This document shows, piece after piece, positions 10,471 through 20,584 of a DNA stretch of 64,000 nt. This stretch comes from Limnanthes douglasii subsp. nivea. Taxonomy: Eukaryota; Streptophyta; Magnoliopsida; Brassicales; Limnanthaceae. Under the pieces are notes generated by a model. It saw only the letters and a list, made by a program, of their open reading frames with translations, was not told the origin of the DNA and did no database searches. A program made the translations under genes and the position numbers. Location: positions 131,610,376-131,674,375 of the forward strand of contig JAUPFV010000002.1 in NCBI GenBank assembly GCA_036936605.1, given 5' to 3'. Positions within the stretch are counted from its first letter, which is position 1. The number at the start of each line of letters is the position of its first letter.

Positions 10471-12751
10471 TATCCTCATACGCTACATATCTCCACAAAG
10501 GACCAAGGGTCCTCTTCGGAAAAGTTTCATGGAACAACAAAACCATGTCCGATTTGACCCCATCGTCTCTCTTCTCCAAGGAATCCACCACTCCAGAAGC
10601 ATAGTTCTCTATTCTTACACCTATCTTTTGGGCTTACTTGCTTACTAAATAAGCATTCTTTGTCTTTAGATAAAGTTTTGACAGTACCGACGCTGGTTTC
10701 TAGTGGCTCTTTCAAATTCTTGATCTCGGTAGAGGAAAACGTTTCCAGTCCAGAATACTTGGTCTGCAGATCTTTTTGAGCATCTTGTTACTTGCGTAGT
10801 TCAGCAGATAAGTCCTCTTTTTCCTTCTTTAATGACTCTATGCTTTGCTGAGTAGTAGAGAGACTATTATTCAAGCCATGGTTTTCTATGATCATGGAGG
10901 TTATGACAGTTGTTTGTTCTCTCACTTGCCTTTCTAGGTCAACTACTGGACGAATATAACCTAAGAGGGCATTACTTAGAATCTCCTATTCGCTTGATAT
11001 CACGTATGTCTCACCATTATGGGTTACAGTGTCGGCCATATTGGCATGAGGATAAGGCTCCGCGAAGTCTTCCTTGTCCAGATTACTAAAATGCATGTTC
11101 TGAAACGCATCCAGATTGACATCTCCTTTAGCAGTTTCCTGTTCGGCAGGAAGGAATGTTTGAGAAGGAAGGTTAGGTGGTATTTTTTCTTGTAAAGGAG
11201 GATCAGTAGGAATATGAGAGAGGAGTTCGGAAGGACGTATAATTATCTCTGACCCCAAACTAACTTTCTTTTTCTTTGTAGTTTTTTCATCAATGCTCGC
11301 CTTGTGTCTCTTATGATCCTTCCTTGTGATCTGAGGAGGATTATCCGATCCGCCGGCTTCTTTAACTGTAACCTCAACTGCCTGCAACAAAGCGGCATTG
11401 ATTCCTCCTTGGTTTTTCGAACTGGCCCCTTATGTGACTTGTTGAGATGTATCAACTTTGTTTTTTTGCTTCTTCTTGTTTTTAATCTTGTCCATGTTAC
11501 TAGGGCATTTATTTCGAGAAAGAAAGAAAAGTTTGCTATCCTTAGCCTCAGTCCTCTTCAAAATAATATCAGCAAGAGGAGGAGTGGTCAGCTTCTCCCA
11601 AGTAAGGTCCCTACTCCCAGAGTGTTACAAAGGTGAGACCTCACATAGTTTCCAGAAGTATAGTAGTTGTGGAAACCATTTTCCCATTTCTCGGATGCCC
11701 ATTCATTTAGCTTGGCATATGTAGCCTGGTCTGCCTCTAGGTGCTCCAGAAACGTTTTTGCCAATACTACTACAAAACACAATATCCAGTTCGGAATATT
11801 AACACAACATGTAAGAAATTAATAAAAATACGATAAGGTATTACTTGAACTCTTCCAACGACTGGTTAGCTGGCTGGGGTCTGTGGTGGAGTTTATCTTT
11901 TTGCCATTATCCCACGCCCCGCTGATAAAAAAGAATTGAGTCCTCTGTGGCTTCTCGGACTCCAACAGATTGTCTACCAACTTGAAATCATTCCCCCAAT
12001 TGAGCACTTCAGTATATACCACCAATTCTGTGATTTACAATCCATGTGGGACTCTGGAGTGACTGGGATCCTCACTTTGACATATTCAGGGAAGCTCCAC
12101 TTTGTTCGGATGTGATCCAACTCAGCAGTATGGGTGTATACATAAGCTATGTTTTGAAAGGCTATCAAGTATTTCACATTGACCTTTTGGAAGTTTGGAC
12201 CAAATTTCCCCTCCAGACACTCTGGAAGTGTGTCGGATTGGATAAGCCCACCTTATTTTAGTGGTCCGATCTGCTGCCTCTTCTGTCTTCCCGGACGTTT
12301 CAAAGGAAGTGTCATCCATACTGCTATCCATGGTCTCATTCACTATGAGTGACTCATATTCGGACGGTTTAGTATTTGCTGGGGGCTCTGTTGTCTCCGA
12401 ACTGGAAGGTTTCAAAAATGAAGGAGTACTTTTGGCTTTAGACAAACGGGAAAGGTGAAGGTGAAGGTTTCCTAACATTGGAAACTGCCTTCTCTTTAGG
12501 CGGAGGGTATTGGGACTCTTGAGCTGAAGACCCTAATTGTAAGGGAGATAGGGTTGGGAAAAAATATGTTTTTCTAACCTTTGATGTCTTAAATGATGAT
12601 GCGCTCTGGTCTGTACTTGTTTTTGGTCGACTGGTTTCTCCATCGGGAGAGGCAGGGAGTCCAGCTGCAACTCTTGCATCTCTTCTTGCTCATCTAAATT
12701 AGAAAAATTTAGCCAGCCTTCGTTCGCCAATGCGTTTCTAGCTGTGAACAT
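10471..12751 (-). pseudogene. Antisense ORF of Ty3 element 1 (broken, with a candidate intron)
   Basis: The minus strand of the pol-3' LTR interval encodes a relic of the same protein as the intact 39572-42565 gene of element 2. The start MFTARNALANEGWLN is at 12751. A KYLIAFQNIAYVYTHTAEL block lies near 12175, then EVLNWGNDFKLVDNLLESE near 12010. After a candidate intron (11767-11844) comes LAKTFLEHLEADQATYAKLN. A Lys-rich segment with KKKKVSLG follows (about 11260), and then the DFAEPYP...YVISSE block, which ends in TAA at about 10986. Beyond that stop, coiled-coil-like sequence and, in another frame, SDMVLLFHETFPKRTLG (about 10550) still match element 2. Part of the central domain is deleted at about 12020. 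Function is unknown. Confidence 0.85.
11767..11844 (-). other. Candidate intron in the antisense ORF of element 1
   Basis: On the minus strand the sequence ..TTCAA|GTAATACC (donor at 11844) and ..TTTTGTAGTAG| (acceptor at 11767, or 11770 at the first AG) bounds 78 (or 75) nt of AT-rich sequence with in-frame stops. Removing 78 nt joins the two flanking frames in phase 1. The joined protein aligns without a gap to element 2, whose own 84-nt intron candidate is at the same place and phase. Confidence 0.7.
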
Positions 12752-12842
12752 AAATTTACCCAAGCGCAATTTAAAAAGATTATCAAGCTTTCCCACTCTA
12801 TATTTTTTTGTGTTCTCAGATATAATGAAATAGTGAAAATGA

Positions 12843-12850
12843 TTTATATA
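12843..12850 (-). promoter_or_regulatory. TATA box for the antisense ORF of element 1
   Basis: TATATAAA on the minus strand lies about 95 bp before the antisense ATG at 12751. Element 2 has TATAAAT at an almost equal distance (about 100 bp), and the sequences between are otherwise diverged. Confidence 0.5.
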
Positions 12851-13163
12851 AGAGATTGAGAGATATGAGCTTACCTAGGGGAAGACAAATCGATCAAATT
12901 AATGATTAAGGGCTAGAAAGTATGGGGGTTACAACCCTAAGTTATTTTTTAGCCAACTAGGTACATGAACCTATGAGAAAAAAATGGCTGAGAGGTCAAA
13001 CAAGAACTCGACACGTGTCCCACTTCTAGAAACTCAATTTTGGGATTCTTATATGTAAGGTTAATCTCTTCGAATCCGATCAAGACTCAGTTCGGATGAT
13101 CACCTTGAATATTTACTGAGTATTAAATTTTCGAATTAGCTCTTCCAAAGATTCTTTGCAAAA

Positions 13164-13177
13164 GCTAAAGGGGCTAC
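13164..13177 (+). other. Polypurine tract of Ty3 element 1
   Basis: GCTAAAGGGGCTAC directly precedes the 3' LTR, the expected place for the plus-strand primer. Element 2 has AATAAAGGGGCCCC at the same place. Confidence 0.75.
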
Positions 13178-13508
13178 TGATGAGTTCAGATTATATTGAC
13201 AAAGGCCATGTTATATATCGTGAGGGCTATTCTGACATATCCCACAACATGGCCCATCGAACAGAATAACTTTGTGTATTATGACTCAGCTAGTTGCTAG
13301 TCGTTTTACCTCTTGGGGACCCATGACCCGACCCAGAACGCTCATGGACCACCACATTAGTATAAATACCCCAACTACTTTCGTTAATGAAGGTAATCAG
13401 AATTTACTGCTAGTACACATCTTAATTATCTCTCGACATCTTACCTTAAACATTAAATTCTCAAAACTCTTTCCAAAACTACCCTTTCACCAGAAGTAAT
13501 CCACATTA
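13178..13508 (+). repeat. 3' LTR of Ty3 element 1 (copy A)
   Basis: The 331-bp LTR starts TGATGAGTTCAG and ends CCACATTA, where the expected ..CACCA end has mutated. It lacks about 24 bp after 13315 that are present in the duplicate LTR at 29177-29528 and in the 5' LTR, so this deletion arose after the 16 kb duplication. Confidence 0.88.
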
Positions 13509-13513
13509 ATATT

Positions 13514-13996
13514 GAAAGACAAGATAAACCATCTCTCTATAGTTAATACATTTAAATTTAAAATTTATTATTATTGATAAGTTGAGTATATATAAGGATA
13601 ATGTTTGGTTTTAGATTCTCTTATATATAATAAACTATAAAATTGGTGTTTTATTTATACTCAAATGATATCTTCAATTAAAGTTGTCCGATTATATATG
13701 TATGTAGGGTTATTAATGGTTTATGAGAACCAGGAACTGAACTGGAACCGAATTAATAAGGAACAAACTGAACCTTAACAATCTGGTTCGCGGTACTATT
13801 TTTAAAAATGAAACCGATAAAAAATCAAAATGGTAAAACCGATTCAGAACCGAATCAATACAGCTGATAAAACTGATAAACTGGTAGAATCGATACAAAA
13901 CTGAACCGATAAAATCAATAAAGTCGATAAACCGCTATAATATATACGAAGTTGAACCAAATAATAATTAGAATCAATTGTTTATTTATTTATTTT

Positions 13997-14038
<42 letters not shown>

Positions 14039-14474
14039 AGAACTATTAAATAAAGAATAATTAAAAATATCAAAATTTCACTTATAAAATATGATTTTTA
14101 TATGATTTATTGAAGTAAAAAATTGAAAATCAAAGTAAAATTAAACTTAAAATAAAGTTTTAAAATAAAATATAAAAAAACATTAATGAACTTGATAAAT
14201 TTCAAAAAAATTATATACTTGTTGGATATATTTAATTTTTTTTATCATAATTTATAGGTCGATATTGTTAAAGGTTCACCTTTACCAACGATAGATCCAT
14301 TGTATATGCGCACTACTAGAGAAGAGGCTAATCCTTGATCGATCCCCTTGCTTTCTGGAGTCGAATAATTTTTACTACTATAACAACTCACACTAGTACA
14401 ATTTAGAGAATACGAGAATCTAATAGTAGACTTAAAGGATCGTTCTCTGTTGTACCACAAAATTCCTCATGTTT
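13514..14474. other. AT-rich flank of copia-1 (copy A)
   Basis: No gene is seen. At 13710-13940 there is degenerate sequence with many GAACCGA/CCGATAAA strings, possibly a worn transposon without detectable ends. A (TA)16 microsatellite occupies 13999-14030. At 14245-14474 the sequence might be the 3' remnant of copia-1, but it encodes no RT motif. Confidence 0.5.
13999..14030. repeat. (TA)16 microsatellite, copy A
   Basis: Thirty-two bases of uninterrupted TA. The duplicate at 30019-30078 is (TA)30, so the tract changed length after duplication. Confidence 0.95.
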
Positions 14475-17008
14475 TTAAAGATACACTATATAGTCTGAAG
14501 ATATATCGTTATGCGTTTCCCTAGTAGATCTACGCAAAAGCATAATTTCTTGAGTTTGCACTTGAACTTCTTGAGGAGGTAGAGTTTGTTCTTCTTGAAC
14601 AACTTCATTTTGCTTCATTGGAACAACTTCATTTTGTTCAATTTGGACAATATCCACAGGAGGAAGATTAACATCATCTTGAGTATCATTATGTTCTAAT
14701 GAATCTGAAGTGATGATTGACCTTCTAATTACCATATCATCATCTGATACTATAGTATCATTGTTAGAACTTTCATGAATCTCTACTGATTCTTCCTTAA
14801 AATGAATGTTCGTTACTAAATTCTTCCCTTATACTCTATATCCTCAAAGAATTCCATTGTACCCATCTCAAATATATTCTTTGTAGAAGGATCATAAAAC
14901 TTAAAATTCCTAGTGTGCTCGGAATATCCGATGAAATAACTACTAATCGTTTTGGAGTCCAATTTCATTTCATCCGGCCTATAAGGCTTCGCTTCAGCTA
15001 GACATCCCCAAACATGTAAATGTTTTAAACTAGGTTTACGCCCAGTCCAAAGTTCATACGGTGTCTTAGTAGTTGCTTTCGTCGGAACTCTATTAAGTAG
15101 GTAGGTCGCACATTTTATTGCTTCTCCCCAGAGTAATATAGGTAATGTTGAATGACTAATCATACTTCGTACCATATCTTTCAATGTACGGTTTCGTCTC
15201 TCAGATACTTAATTCATGCTGGGTGAACCCGACATCGTATATTGAGGGACTATCCCACACTCTTCTAGGAACTTTGCAAACGGTCCATGACGTTGTTCAC
15301 CTGAACCATCATATCTCTCGTAGTATTCACCACCACGGTCTGATCTGACGCACTTAATGTCTTTACCAAGTTGTTTTTCAACCTCGGTTTTAAAGGCTTT
15401 GAACTTTTCAATGGCCTCTGATTTGTTGTGAATAAGATATATATACCCATATCGTGAAAATTCGTCAATGAGAGATACAAAATATCGTTGGCCGTTCCAT
15501 GATGCTGTAGGGAACAGACCACAGATATCTGTATGTATCAAATCCAAGACCACTTTCGCTTTGTATGCATCTAATCGTCTCACTTTGTTTTGTTTTCCTT
15601 TTATACATTCAACACAAACGTTGAAGTCTGAAAAATCCAGTTCACTTAATAAACCTCTTGAAACAAGTTTTTCAATCCTATTTCTAGAAATGTGACCTAA
15701 TCGCTCGTGCCAAAGTTTTTCTGAATTTTCCAGTTTACAATTTAGTTTTCCAGGTACGTCTACATTCATTATATCTTTGTGATCCTTTATAGTATCCAAT
15801 AAATACAAGTCATCATTTGCTATTAACTTTCCAGAACCAACAACATTACCATGTAAATAAAGACATAAACTTTTATTTCCAAATAGACAAGAATAACTTA
15901 ATTTGTCCAACAACGGAAAGGAAATTAGGTTCCTTGTAAAAGAAGGTACATACAATATGTCTTTTAAATACAAAAAATGTTCACTGGTAAGCAACAAAAG
16001 AAAATCACAAATAGAATGAATTAAACACGAACTGCCATCAGCTATATAGATGGATGTTTCACCATCACTCAGGCTTCGGTTTCTTATCATACCCTGCAAA
16101 GAAATACAAACATGAGTTGTTGCTGCTGTATCAACCCACCAAGTATTTCTCGGTACTGAAACTAAATTGATCTGAGAACAGACCATAGAAGTGAAAATAA
16201 CTTTGGCTTTCATCATAGCCCATTTTTCACATTCTTTCTTAAAGTGTCCCGGTTTCTTACAATGGAAGCAACGCCCTTTACCAGAAGTACCCTTATGCTT
16301 CTTTTGTCCCGAACCGGATGCATGTGCATATGAACCTTCATACTTTCTCTTAATTCTCTTATCCACTTGAGCTTTCACCATTTTCACTTTTGGATGTTCT
16401 TGCTTCATCTTTTCCTCATCTTGTGCTGCCTAAGGGATGAGCTCGTCAAGAGTCCATTTCTCGCGCTGACAGTTATAAGAAGTTTCGAAGTTCTTATACC
16501 GAGGAGGGAAAAAGTGAAAAGCAAAGCTTACCAGAACATCTTCCAGAAGGTCAATCTTTACTTCTTTCAATTTGGAAGCGATGTTTGACATTTCCAAGAT
16601 GTGCTCACGAACATTCCATTTGCTACAATCTTTCATAGAGACTAGCTTAATAAGCATCATCTTAATCTCTAGTTTATCGTTCTTGGAAAAACATTTCTCT
16701 ATCTCTTCGAGAAACATATTCGCATTGGTGATCTCCGGTGGAACTGCACCTCGGAATGCTAATGGAATTGCTTGCTTCATGATCCTTAGACTTATCCTGT
16801 TTGATTTTTCCCATGCCTCTAACTCGTTGTTCTCCATATGAGAACTATTATTACTCAGAGATTTAGGTTCGTCGACCCTTAATGCTAAGTAGTAATCATG
16901 GCACATCAAGTGCAACAACATATCTTCTTTCCATAACTCAAAGTTTCGCCCATTAAGTATGGGTTCCTTTTTGCCTTAAGGGTTGTAGAGATACGAATTT
17001 TCTAACAT
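14475..17008 (-). pseudogene. Copia-1 gag-protease-integrase relic without RT (copy A)
   Basis: The minus strand carries a Ty1/copia polyprotein. The gag segment reads NGRNFELWKEDMLLHLM (about 16960-16910) and an LIKLVSMKDCSKWNVREHI block. The knuckle CFHCKKPGHFKKEC is near 16270. Protease has WWVDTAATTHVC near 16140, with DTA in place of the usual DSG/DTG. The pre-integrase zinc motif includes KLWHERLGH near 15720, and integrase has IHTDICG and CVRSDRGGEY (about 15520-15320). A TAA at 15209 splits the integrase, which resumes with [16 protein letters not shown] and ends in the LLRRSTRE linker near 14540. RT and RNase H are absent: it cannot move by itself. The presumed start ATG (17008) is soon followed by a TAA. 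The lineage within copia is not certain. Confidence 0.9.
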
Positions 17009-17723
17009 AACAAACAAAAAATAGCTAAAACATCAGTTAACATATAATCTCCATAGTATTTAACAAATAAACACATCATAATAAAACATACTCTTACAAC
17101 ATCAATAAGATACCTTTGGGTAAGCATATTAATTTGTATATGTATGAGTTTATTCATAATTAATGTTGATCCTACTAATTGACTTAAGTAAGAAAATCTT
17201 CATTTGGCCAATTTTCCTAGTTCAATTTTCTTAATGACCAATTCACAAATAACTATCTTGTCTATAAGATTAATTATGTCAAACCTTAACATTCCTTTGG
17301 GCCGATTAAAGTTTATATACTTGTCAATTAGAGACTTGTCAAAACTTTAAAATAATTAATTCACCAATAAGGATCACTTTAGCGATATATTGGATCATTT
17401 TCGTACAACTTAAAACATGCTAATTATTTTGAAAAATACTATACGACTAACTTACTTAATGTTCAAACTATTTCGTAGTCTAAGTCTAAATTTATCTTAA
17501 ATTATTATGCTATAATATATTTTTAATTATATACTATAATATAATATTTATACTATATATATATATATTACAATAATTTTTTAATTATAACTAGTGCATG
17601 TCGTTAAATATAGTTATAAACTGCAACTGCTCTACAGTTTCAGTTTTAATTAAAAAACAAATTGACAGGTCATGAGTTTCTAATTAGTTAAATAGTGAGG
17701 TTTCTTTGTGCACGCCTATCAAT
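17009..17723. other. Long leader of copia-1, first part (copy A)
   Basis: AT-rich non-coding sequence between the gag start and the nested hAT-like element. It contains a (TA)-rich stretch near 17520-17570. No gene seen. Confidence 0.55.
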
Positions 17724-18447
17724 TATGCATGGTCATTTTAACCGGAACCGAAAGAACAGAACCGAACCGAACTGAAAGAACCGAACCGAAGTAGATTTGG
17801 TTCTTTCATAATACCCGAATGGATCCAGTTTTCAATTACCCACGGTTCTGAGAACTGAACCGTACCGAACCGAAGAACCGTGGGTACCCGGTAGGAACCG
17901 AACCTATGTATTAACCCTTAATTTTGAATTGTTTTAAAAATATATTTTCTTTTTCAAAGTTAGATTCCCCTAAATTTGTCTTTTATCATTGATCTCTAAT
18001 CATGTTCTCTTGAATAAATGACTACATACTTTATTCAAAGTGGCGACATATTTACAAACTATTATGCGTATAAACAAAATAACAAAATACCAACCTTTAT
18101 ATAATTTAATAAACTTGATATCATCTCTCTATTTTTTTATATTACTAATATTATTCTTTGATATATTAATTTTTAATATTTCTTATATTTAATATTTTTT
18201 TCTTACAATTTAACATAGTTTTATTGTTTTCAAGTGTAAAAAGAGTTTTATATACGTTGATATTGCAAAGCATTTAAAGTATCCAAAACTACCCGATTGG
18301 AACCGAGTTAAGTACCCATGCCGAACCGAATTAAGAAGAACCGAACCGAACCGAACCGAAATTTATTCGGTTCCTAAATGGGTACTAATTTTGAAGAACC
18401 GAAAGAACCGAACCAAACCGAACCGAAGAACCGAATGCCCATGCCTA
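17724..18447. mobile_element. hAT-like non-autonomous transposon in the copia-1 leader (copy A)
   Basis: About 724 bp. The right end reads GAATGCCCATGCCTA, and the left end, mutated here, reads TATGCATGGTCATT against TAGGCATGGGCATT in copy B. An 8-bp duplication (C/T)TATCAAT flanks it (17716-17723 and 18448-18455). Both ends carry many GAACCGAA strings, as subterminal repeats. There is no transposase. Its duplicate is at 44271-44984, so it was inserted before the 16 kb duplication. Confidence 0.85.
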
Positions 18448-18455
18448 TTATCAAT

Positions 18456-19203
18456 AACTACATCACATATTTTTATTTAATTAAAACTGTAGTTGACGGT
18501 TACTTTCGCACATCTTCTTAATTTTACGTGCTTTTACTGCCACTTCTTACATAACTGCCGAAAGTAAAGAAGCAACTTTTTAGTTAACTTTATTTGCACA
18601 TCTCTAAATCAATATAACTTTATTTACTACTTTTCAGTTATAATTATCAAAAAAAATAAAGAAGCATATTTAAATCAATATAACTTTATTTACTACTTTT
18701 TGTTATAATTATAAAAAAAACATATTTAAATAAATATAATTTTATTTACTACTTTTTGGTTATAATTATAAAAAAAACATATTTAAATCAATATAACTTT
18801 ATTTACTACTTTTCGGTTATAATTATCGAAAAATAAAGAAACATATTTAAATCAATATAACTTTATTAGCACATCTTCATAATGGGCTGGTAGAATAGTT
18901 TTAATTATTTTATAATTGCAGTAGCTTTTATATAAGCAGGTAACTATAGAGTGGTATATATTCATATATATGATTTTGCACAATCAATCTCATTATATTA
19001 ACATATAGATTCATATAAAACTTAACTCAACCAAAAATTAATTACGATTTGCAGATCTAACATATTTAAATTATCTTGAATATTTATAATTATTTCCTCC
19101 TAAAATCTGAAATTAAAATCTAAACATGTTTTATTGATAAACAAAAATTCTTAGTTTCATAGATCATAATTTCATAATCTGAAAATTTAAAAACTTAACT
19201 TCA
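18456..19203. other. Copia-1 leader, second part (copy A)
   Basis: AT-rich, non-coding. It contains the 63-bp tandem repeat described separately and leads up to the primer-binding site at 19204. Confidence 0.55.
18605..18867. repeat. ~60-65 bp tandem repeat, about 4.3 copies (copy A)
   Basis: Units of AAATCAATATAACTTTATTT followed by ACTACTTTTYGGTTATAATTAT and an A-rich spacer recur about every 60-65 bp. The same array is at 45145-45402 in the second copy. Confidence 0.88.
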
Positions 19204-19220
19204 TGGTGGCTCTGATACCA
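19204..19220 (-). other. Copia-1 primer-binding site (copy A)
   Basis: On the minus strand TGGTATCAGAGCCACCA, complementary to the 3' end of the initiator methionine tRNA, is the standard primer site of plant copia elements. It lies two bases inside the LTR edge. Confidence 0.93.
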
Positions 19221-19222
19221 CT

Positions 19223-19837
19223 TGTAAGAAATATTTTCGAATTTCTTATCTAACTTATTAAACCATGAAGCTAATTAATCATGTTATAATGCGGAAAAAT
19301 ACTTACATGATGTAGACATTCTTTGATCTTCAGATTCCGAACTTGTAGCAGATAATCTTTGAATCTTTTGCTAGGTTATGATCTTCTAAGAGATGACAAC
19401 TAAAATCTAATGATTGATTCTTGAAGAAAAACCAATATGTTTTTCTTAAAGTGCTTTTTTCTCTCTGTATTTGATATCGTCGTTTCCAAGAAATGAAAAA
19501 CTCATTCTTATATAGAAAACTAAAGTGAGAAAACGATTCTTCTCTTTTACGACCATTCATTATTAAATTGACACCCTTAGGGATCATAGCCCCGTACTAT
19601 TTTGTTTTACAAAATAACCCAAAAACTTTACGTTTTGCTTAAGTTTTTTATTTCTGAATCGAATCCTTCACAGTATTCAGAATTAAACCTGGTATCTATA
19701 TAATTACATCAATGATACATATTTTATCTACTAGTCCGTTCCTTTCTTTATGATTACTTTTATTGGACTAATATTAACGATAGTCCGATACATCGATAAA
19801 ACATGTGACGGTCCAACTCAATGGAGAAATTCCAACA
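19223..19837 (-). repeat. Copia-1 LTR (copy A)
   Basis: The 615-bp LTR reads on the minus strand from TGTTGGAATTTCTCC to TTTCTTACA. It is followed by the primer site, so it behaves as a 5' LTR, yet it is also preceded by CCAAGTGGGAGAT (19838-19850), the typical polypurine tract before a copia 3' LTR. No second LTR is found. The duplicate is at 45749-46364. Confidence 0.85.
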
Positions 19838-19850
19838 ATCTCCCACTTGG

Positions 19851-20584
19851 ATCATCATATGTGACGGTCCGATTCTTTTAAATTTATGTTTTTATTGCGA
19901 TTCTTTTTTTTTTAAGTTTGATTCTTTGAAATTATTTTTAAAATTTCAGGTATAATTAAAAAGTATGGCATCATGATTATAGACGAAGACCAAATCTTAA
20001 ATTTTATTTTGTATTAATGGTTGTAAATATGTTTTTAAATTTTTTTTATTTTGTATTAATTGTTGTAAACACAAAGCAATTTTTTTATTTGTACATGCCA
20101 AGAGCATCCTTCCATAAGTATTTATGGAAAAAAGTGATCCACCAACTACACTCCAGAAAATGGAAGAATTACAATAAATAATATTAGTAAACAAAACAAA
20201 CTATATATTAAGCATAGTAAACAAAACAATATTACAAAAGCTATAATATGTTAAAACAAATTGAATTAAAGCTATAATATGTTAAAACAAATTGAATTAC
20301 TTCAGTGAAGCTTAGGAATCTGCAAATCCTATCCTTAAAAAGGATGGGTAGATAAATCCTAAAAACAATTTAATAAAACGGAGAAAAAGCTAGTTTAAAC
20401 ATCATACAATTAATTAGTATGAGATAACAAATATATTAATATTATACTAACAAATATAATAAACCTATTAACGTTATTCCCATAGCTTGTATTTGAAAAT
20501 ATTTATTCATAATATTTATATATGATGTATATTTTAAAATTATTATTTTTATAATATTTTTTAACAATCAGATGATTACTTATA
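19851..20584. other. AT-rich spacer before the acidic repeat array (copy A)
   Basis: No gene seen. It contains a copy-A-specific 31-bp tandem duplication (20237-20267 and 20268-20298). Confidence 0.55.
20237..20298. repeat. 31-bp tandem duplication present only in copy A
   Basis: Two perfect adjacent copies of a 31-bp unit starting AAAGCTATAATATG. Copy B (near 46767) has a single unit, so this slippage is younger than the 16 kb duplication. Confidence 0.9.

Larger units (their letters stand above)
2900..13508 (+). mobile_element. Ty3/gypsy element 1, Tat lineage, decayed, LTR to LTR
   Basis: The element is bounded by a 5' LTR (2900-3255) and a 3' LTR (13178-13508), both starting TGATGAGTTCAG. 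An imperfect 5-bp target-site duplication flanks it (ATATC / ATATT at 13509-13513). The LTRs are visibly diverged, over 10% by eye, so the insertion is old. The order is PBS, gag, protease, in-frame stop, RT, RNase H, a second (archaeal-type) RNase H, integrase, a nested hAT-like element, an antisense ORF relic, PPT and LTR. This order, the second RNase H and the antisense ORF place it in the plant Tat clade. Its 3' part from 11228 was duplicated and reappears at 27225-29528. Confidence 0.93.

Noticed and set aside
13710..13940. GAACCGA-rich stretch as a third hAT-like element
   Set aside because: It begins near TAGGGTTATTAATGG, but no matching inverted end and no target-site duplication could be found.
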